Positions 61,701-64,000 of a stretch of 64,000 bases of DNA are shown in pieces. Both the position numbers and the translations under genes were made by a program. Where the stretch lies: NCBI GenBank assembly GCA_938083085.1, contig CALLKX010000042.1, positions 1-64,000 on the forward strand. The letters run 5' to 3'. The stretch comes from an uncultured bacterium. GTDB lineage: Bacteria; Planctomycetota; UBA1135; GCA-002686595. The notes beneath the pieces were generated by a model. It was given only the letters and a program-made list of their open reading frames with translations. It was not told the origin of the DNA and did no database searches. The first letter of the stretch is position 1, and each line of letters begins with the position of its first letter.

Positions 61701-62462
61701 GAGCACGTGGGCCGCATCAAGCGCTACGAGGGGGACCGGCCGCTCTTCCAGGAGAGCGGGCTGGAGCAGGAGTTCGAGCGGATCTTCTCCCGCCGGGTGG
61801 ACCTGCCCTCCGGCGGCTCCATCGTGCTCGACCAGGCCGAGGCGCTGGTTGCGATCGACGTCAACTCTGGCCGGACCCGGACGGACAGCTACGACTTCGA
61901 GGACATTGCGCTCAAGACGAACATGGAGGCGGTGCCCGAGATCGCCAGGCAGATCAAGCTCAGGGACATGGGCGGGATCATCGTCTGCGACTTCATCGAC
62001 ATGGTCCGCTCGTCGAGCAACCGCCAGGTGGAGCGCTCCCTGCGTGATGCCTTGGCGGACGACCGCGCCCGGAGCAAGCTGGGCAGGATCAGTCAGTTCG
62101 GGCTGCTCGAACTGACCCGTCAACGGCTCGGCCCGGGCACGCACAAGAAGGTGTTCCAGGCCTGCCCTCGCTGCCGCGGCACAGGCCGTGTCCGGACGGT
62201 CGAGTCTCGGTCCCAGGCGATCCTCCGCCGGCTCGGTGGAGCCGTGGTCCAGAAGGGCTTCACCAAGGTCGAGGTCAGGGCTCACCCGGAGGTCGTCCAA
62301 TACCTCAAGGAGGACCTGTGGGACTGGGTGCGCGCCCTCGAGCACCGCTCCGAGAAGCAGATCGAGCTCACCGCGGTGCCCGACCAGATGGAGGACAGCG
62401 TCCTGCGCTACCTCCGCGCTGATGGGCGCGAGGTTCGCCCGGGCGGCCGCAGGAAACGCTGA
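58779..62462 (+). CDS. rne: Ribonuclease E/G with giant N-terminal tail and insertion in its S1 domain
   Basis: 1227 residues. Residues ~30-440 are charged low complexity: RKKRR/Ser/Asp/Glu runs with nine hexapeptides of the type SSREDS (137-190). The S1 domain starts at [16 protein letters not shown] (about 448) and reaches [15 protein letters not shown], is broken by ~295 disordered residues (516-811: acidic, HDD repeats at 622-639, then Lys/Arg/Ser-rich), and resumes at [36 protein letters not shown]. The 5'-sensor and DNase-I-like domain follow, with catalytic D1027 (IDVNSGR) and D1071 (CDFIDM) and the zinc link CPRC (1129-1132). The enzyme ends near residue 1227, without a C-terminal tail. 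Activity looks intact. Placement before rplU-rpmA-obg is common. Confidence 0.93.
   Translation: [1227 protein letters not shown]
59187..59348 (+). repeat. Nine tandem 18-bp units in rne coding for SR/RD hexapeptides
   Basis: The unit ggcagccgtgaagactcc recurs nine times in frame without gaps, with few substitutions. It encodes [GS][DNS]R[ED]DS. Confidence 0.93.
60453..60512 (+). repeat. Four tandem 15-bp units in rne
   Basis: gaagacgaaggcccc occurs twice, then gaaggcggaggccc(c/t) twice, encoding [20 protein letters not shown] inside the S1 insertion. Confidence 0.9.
60642..60695 (+). repeat. Six tandem 9-bp units in rne coding for His-Asp-Asp
   Basis: cacgacgac/t units give HDD five times and then HDE (residues 622-639) in the S1 insertion. 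A metal-binding or pH-sensing role is conceivable but only inferred. Confidence 0.92.
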
Positions 62463-62962
62463 CTTTGGTCCGGGGAGCGGGCTGCGCCCGCTCCCCGGTA
62501 CTTAGGTCCTGACAGGACCTGCGAGGGCCGGCCCTCGCCGCCCGCAGGCGCCCCCCCCCCCGGGTGCGGCGGTTGGGCGCACGCGGCCCGCAGGAGCGCC
62601 TCGCGCCGTGAGGGCCCCGGGAGCATTGCCCCTCGTTAGGAGCACGCCTGGGTCTACGCTGCGGCGAGGAGGGGACGCCGCAGGACCCCGGGAGGGTGCT
62701 TGGGTCTTGTCTCGCTGACGCTGCGGTGGGTCTCTTCACCGGTTCACGGGGCGGACTCCACCCTTGGGTGGGTCAGGGGGCGGCCCGCTGGGGGCCCCAA
62801 TGACTCGCGGGGAGGGGTGCCAGGGCGGTTGTGCTCGGAGGGGGCCCGTCGTATGCTCTTCGCCCCCTCGGCCAGCCGAGCGGCCCCCGGGAGAGAACAC
62901 CGTGGGATAGCCGGACGCCCGGCGCCTCCATCCGGAGCGCATCGGGCCCGGATGCGACCCAG
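62463..62962 (+). other. 500-bp spacer between rne and rplU
   Basis: Holds two hairpins at 62470-62520, a 13-nt C-run near 62551, and no gene. I see no convincing promoter. An L21 leader RNA is known in some bacteria, but no match could be verified. Confidence 0.55.
62470..62498 (+). terminator. Terminator after rne
   Basis: Perfect 13-bp stem ccggggagcgggc/gcccgctccccgg with a TGC loop, 8 bp after the rne stop. A second small hairpin (aggtcct-gac-aggacct, 62504-62520) follows at once. No T-tract. Confidence 0.8.
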
Positions 62963-63277
62963 ATGTACGCGATCATCAGCGACCGAAACAATCAGGCCAC
63001 CGTACGCGTTGGCGACGAGATCCTTTGCGATCTCATGGACGACGCGGAGCGCGGCTCCACGATCACCTTCGACCACGTCCTGCTCGTCGGCGAGGAGGGC
63101 TCGGTGAAGATCGGCAAGCCCACCGTCGAGGGCGCCAAGGTCACCGGTGAGGTGGTCGGAGAGGCGCGCGGCGACAAGCTCGTCGTGTTCCGCTTCAAGC
63201 GCCGCAAGAACATCCGCGTCAAGCGCGGCCACCGGCAGTCCTACACTCGCGTCCGGATCACGGACATCAACGGCTGA
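62963..63277 (+). CDS. rplU: 50S ribosomal protein bL21
   Basis: 104 residues from the ATG at 62963 ([20 protein letters not shown]), with [24 protein letters not shown] and [24 protein letters not shown]. The extra upstream frame is not L21-like. It is 32 bp before rpmA. Confidence 0.96.
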   Translation: MYAIISDRNNQATVRVGDEILCDLMDDAERGSTITFDHVLLVGEEGSVKIGKPTVEGAKVTGEVVGEARGDKLVVFRFKRRKNIRVKRGHRQSYTRVRITDING

Positions 63278-63309
63278 GCCTGCTCGGCGCCTGAAAGGAG
63301 AACACAGAC

Positions 63310-63558
63310 ATGGCACATAAGAAGGGACAGGGCTCGACCCGTAACGGCCGCGATTCCAACCCCCAATTCCGCGGCGTCAAGCGCTTCGGTGGTCAGCAGG
63401 TCACCGCCGGGACGATCCTCGTCCGTCAGTGCGGGACCCGCTTCAAGCAGGGTAAGAACGTCGGCCTCGGCAGCGACTACACCCTGTACGCACTTGTGGA
63501 CGGCACCGTCCGCTTCCAGACCGGCCGTCGTGTCCACGTGGACGCGACCGCTGAGTGA
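63310..63558 (+). CDS. rpmA: 50S ribosomal protein bL27
   Basis: 82 residues: [29 protein letters not shown], followed by [32 protein letters not shown]. The N-terminal Ala-His-Lys-Lys reaches the peptidyl-transferase centre directly, with no Firmicutes-type cleavable extension. AAAGGAG lies upstream. Confidence 0.97.
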   Translation: MAHKKGQGSTRNGRDSNPQFRGVKRFGGQQVTAGTILVRQCGTRFKQGKNVGLGSDYTLYALVDGTVRFQTGRRVHVDATAE

Positions 63559-63577
63559 CCCTCTCAGGGTTCGCTCT

Positions 63578-63614
63578 GCGCCGGCGCCTGGACACTCTCG
63601 TCCAGCGCCGGCGC
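63578..63614 (+). terminator. Large hairpin just before obgE
   Basis: Arms gcgccggcgcctggac and gtccagcgccggcgc pair fully except for one bulged C, with a 6-nt loop. It ends 13 bp before the obgE start. It may terminate, or it may modulate obgE expression. Confidence 0.65.
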
Positions 63615-63627
63615 TTGCACATCTGAC

Positions 63628-64000
63628 ATGTCCACATTCCGCGACGAGGCTGAGGTAGAGGTGGTCGCCGGCAAGGGCGGGGACGGGATTGTGTCGTTCC
63701 GCCGCGAGGCGCTTGTCCCCCTCGGTGGTCCCGACGGCGGCGACGGCGGGAGCGGCGGCAGCGTCGTGTTCGTGGCGGACCCCAACGTCCATTCGCTGCT
63801 CGATATCGGCCGCAGGTTCCGTTACGCCGCCCGCAACGGTCAGCCGGGCGGGCCGCGGAACCGGACGGGGAAGAGCGCCCCGGACGAGGAAATCCGCGTC
63901 CCGGTCGGGACGCTGGTGTATGACTCCGAGCGCGGCAACCTGATGCGCGACCTCGCAAGGGCCGAGGACCGCCTCGTGGTGGCCGAGGGAGGCAAGCGGG
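63628..64000 (+). CDS. obgE: GTPase ObgE/CgtA, N-terminal part (runs off right edge)
   Basis: 124 codons are visible from the ATG at 63628. The Obg fold is clear: EAEVEVVAGKGGDGIVSFRREALVPLGGPDGGDGG and NGQPGGPRNRTGKSAPDEEIRVPVGTLVYD. The G domain is outside the window. Obg assists 50S assembly and stress control; the rplU-rpmA-obg order is very widely conserved. Confidence 0.95.
   Translation, partial: MSTFRDEAEVEVVAGKGGDGIVSFRREALVPLGGPDGGDGGSGGSVVFVADPNVHSLLDIGRRFRYAARNGQPGGPRNRTGKSAPDEEIRVPVGTLVYDSERGNLMRDLARAEDRLVVAEGGKR

Noticed and set aside
62551..62563. C-homopolymer as a phase-variation switch
   Set aside because: It is in a spacer more than 390 bp from rplU with no linked promoter; there is no evidence of regulation.

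Overview
The window is 64 kb of very GC-rich, gene-dense bacterial chromosome dominated by the translation and transcription core. The RpoA N-terminus, the rne-rplU-rpmA-obg order, the separated PilM/N/O/Q set and the divergent EF-G paralogue fit a member of the Planctomycetota or a neighbouring deep lineage. That placement is an inference from memory of protein families; no 16S rRNA gene is present. There are no IS elements, prophages or CRISPR arrays.

Layout. 1-3931: the start of a minus-strand membrane sulfatase that runs off the left edge, a divergent gene that looks like a catalytically dead sulfatase relative, a stand-alone receiver-domain protein, and aroC. 4080-4879: tRNA-Thr(TGT), tRNA-Tyr(GTA), tRNA-Gly(TCC) and tRNA-Thr(GGT) ahead of tuf, the same order as the E. 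coli thrU-tyrU-glyT-thrT-tufB unit. 5131-18957: tuf-rpmG-secE-nusG-rplKAJL-rpoBC, with a 631-bp spacer holding a strong hairpin between rplL and rpoB. 19143-22948: rpsL-rpsG, a terminator, a Tsr3-type rRNA aminocarboxypropyltransferase homologue, and a divergent EF-G. 23424-38434: an uninterrupted S10-spc-alpha cluster ending in rplQ-adk; rpsN (S14) and rpmD (L30) are missing from their usual slots.

Convergent minus-strand genes follow: dnaE, then argF, an N-acyl-ornithine carbamoyltransferase type. 43527-48578 holds tRNA-Arg(ACG), tadA (the deaminase that acts on that anticodon), two tRNA-Ser genes, SRP RNA, dnaX, ybaB and recR, close to the order seen in Bacillus. 48726-52739 is rpoN-truA-hpf-ptsN-HPr, a nitrogen-PTS/sigma-54 neighbourhood. 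53237-58240 is a type IV pilus alignment and secretin operon (pilM, pilN, a pilO-like gene with a PilP-like tail, pilQ). 58779-62462 encodes an unusual 1227-residue RNase E/G. The window closes with rplU, rpmA and the start of obgE.

The strongest candidates for novelty are: (1) the RNase E/G, with a ~440-residue charged, repeat-bearing N-terminal tail and a second ~295-residue disordered insertion inside its S1 domain; (2) the Tsr3-like gene, an enzyme class known from archaea and eukaryotes, beside rpsG and an EF-G paralogue; (3) that EF-G paralogue, whose guanine-specificity motif reads NKCE instead of NKxD; (4) the divergent sulfatase/pseudo-sulfatase pair. Intergenic spacers repeatedly carry short tandem duplications (11-18 bp units, 13 bp being frequent). 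Many ribosomal-protein genes lack a clear Shine-Dalgarno sequence, and candidate promoters share a TTGACC -35 element.
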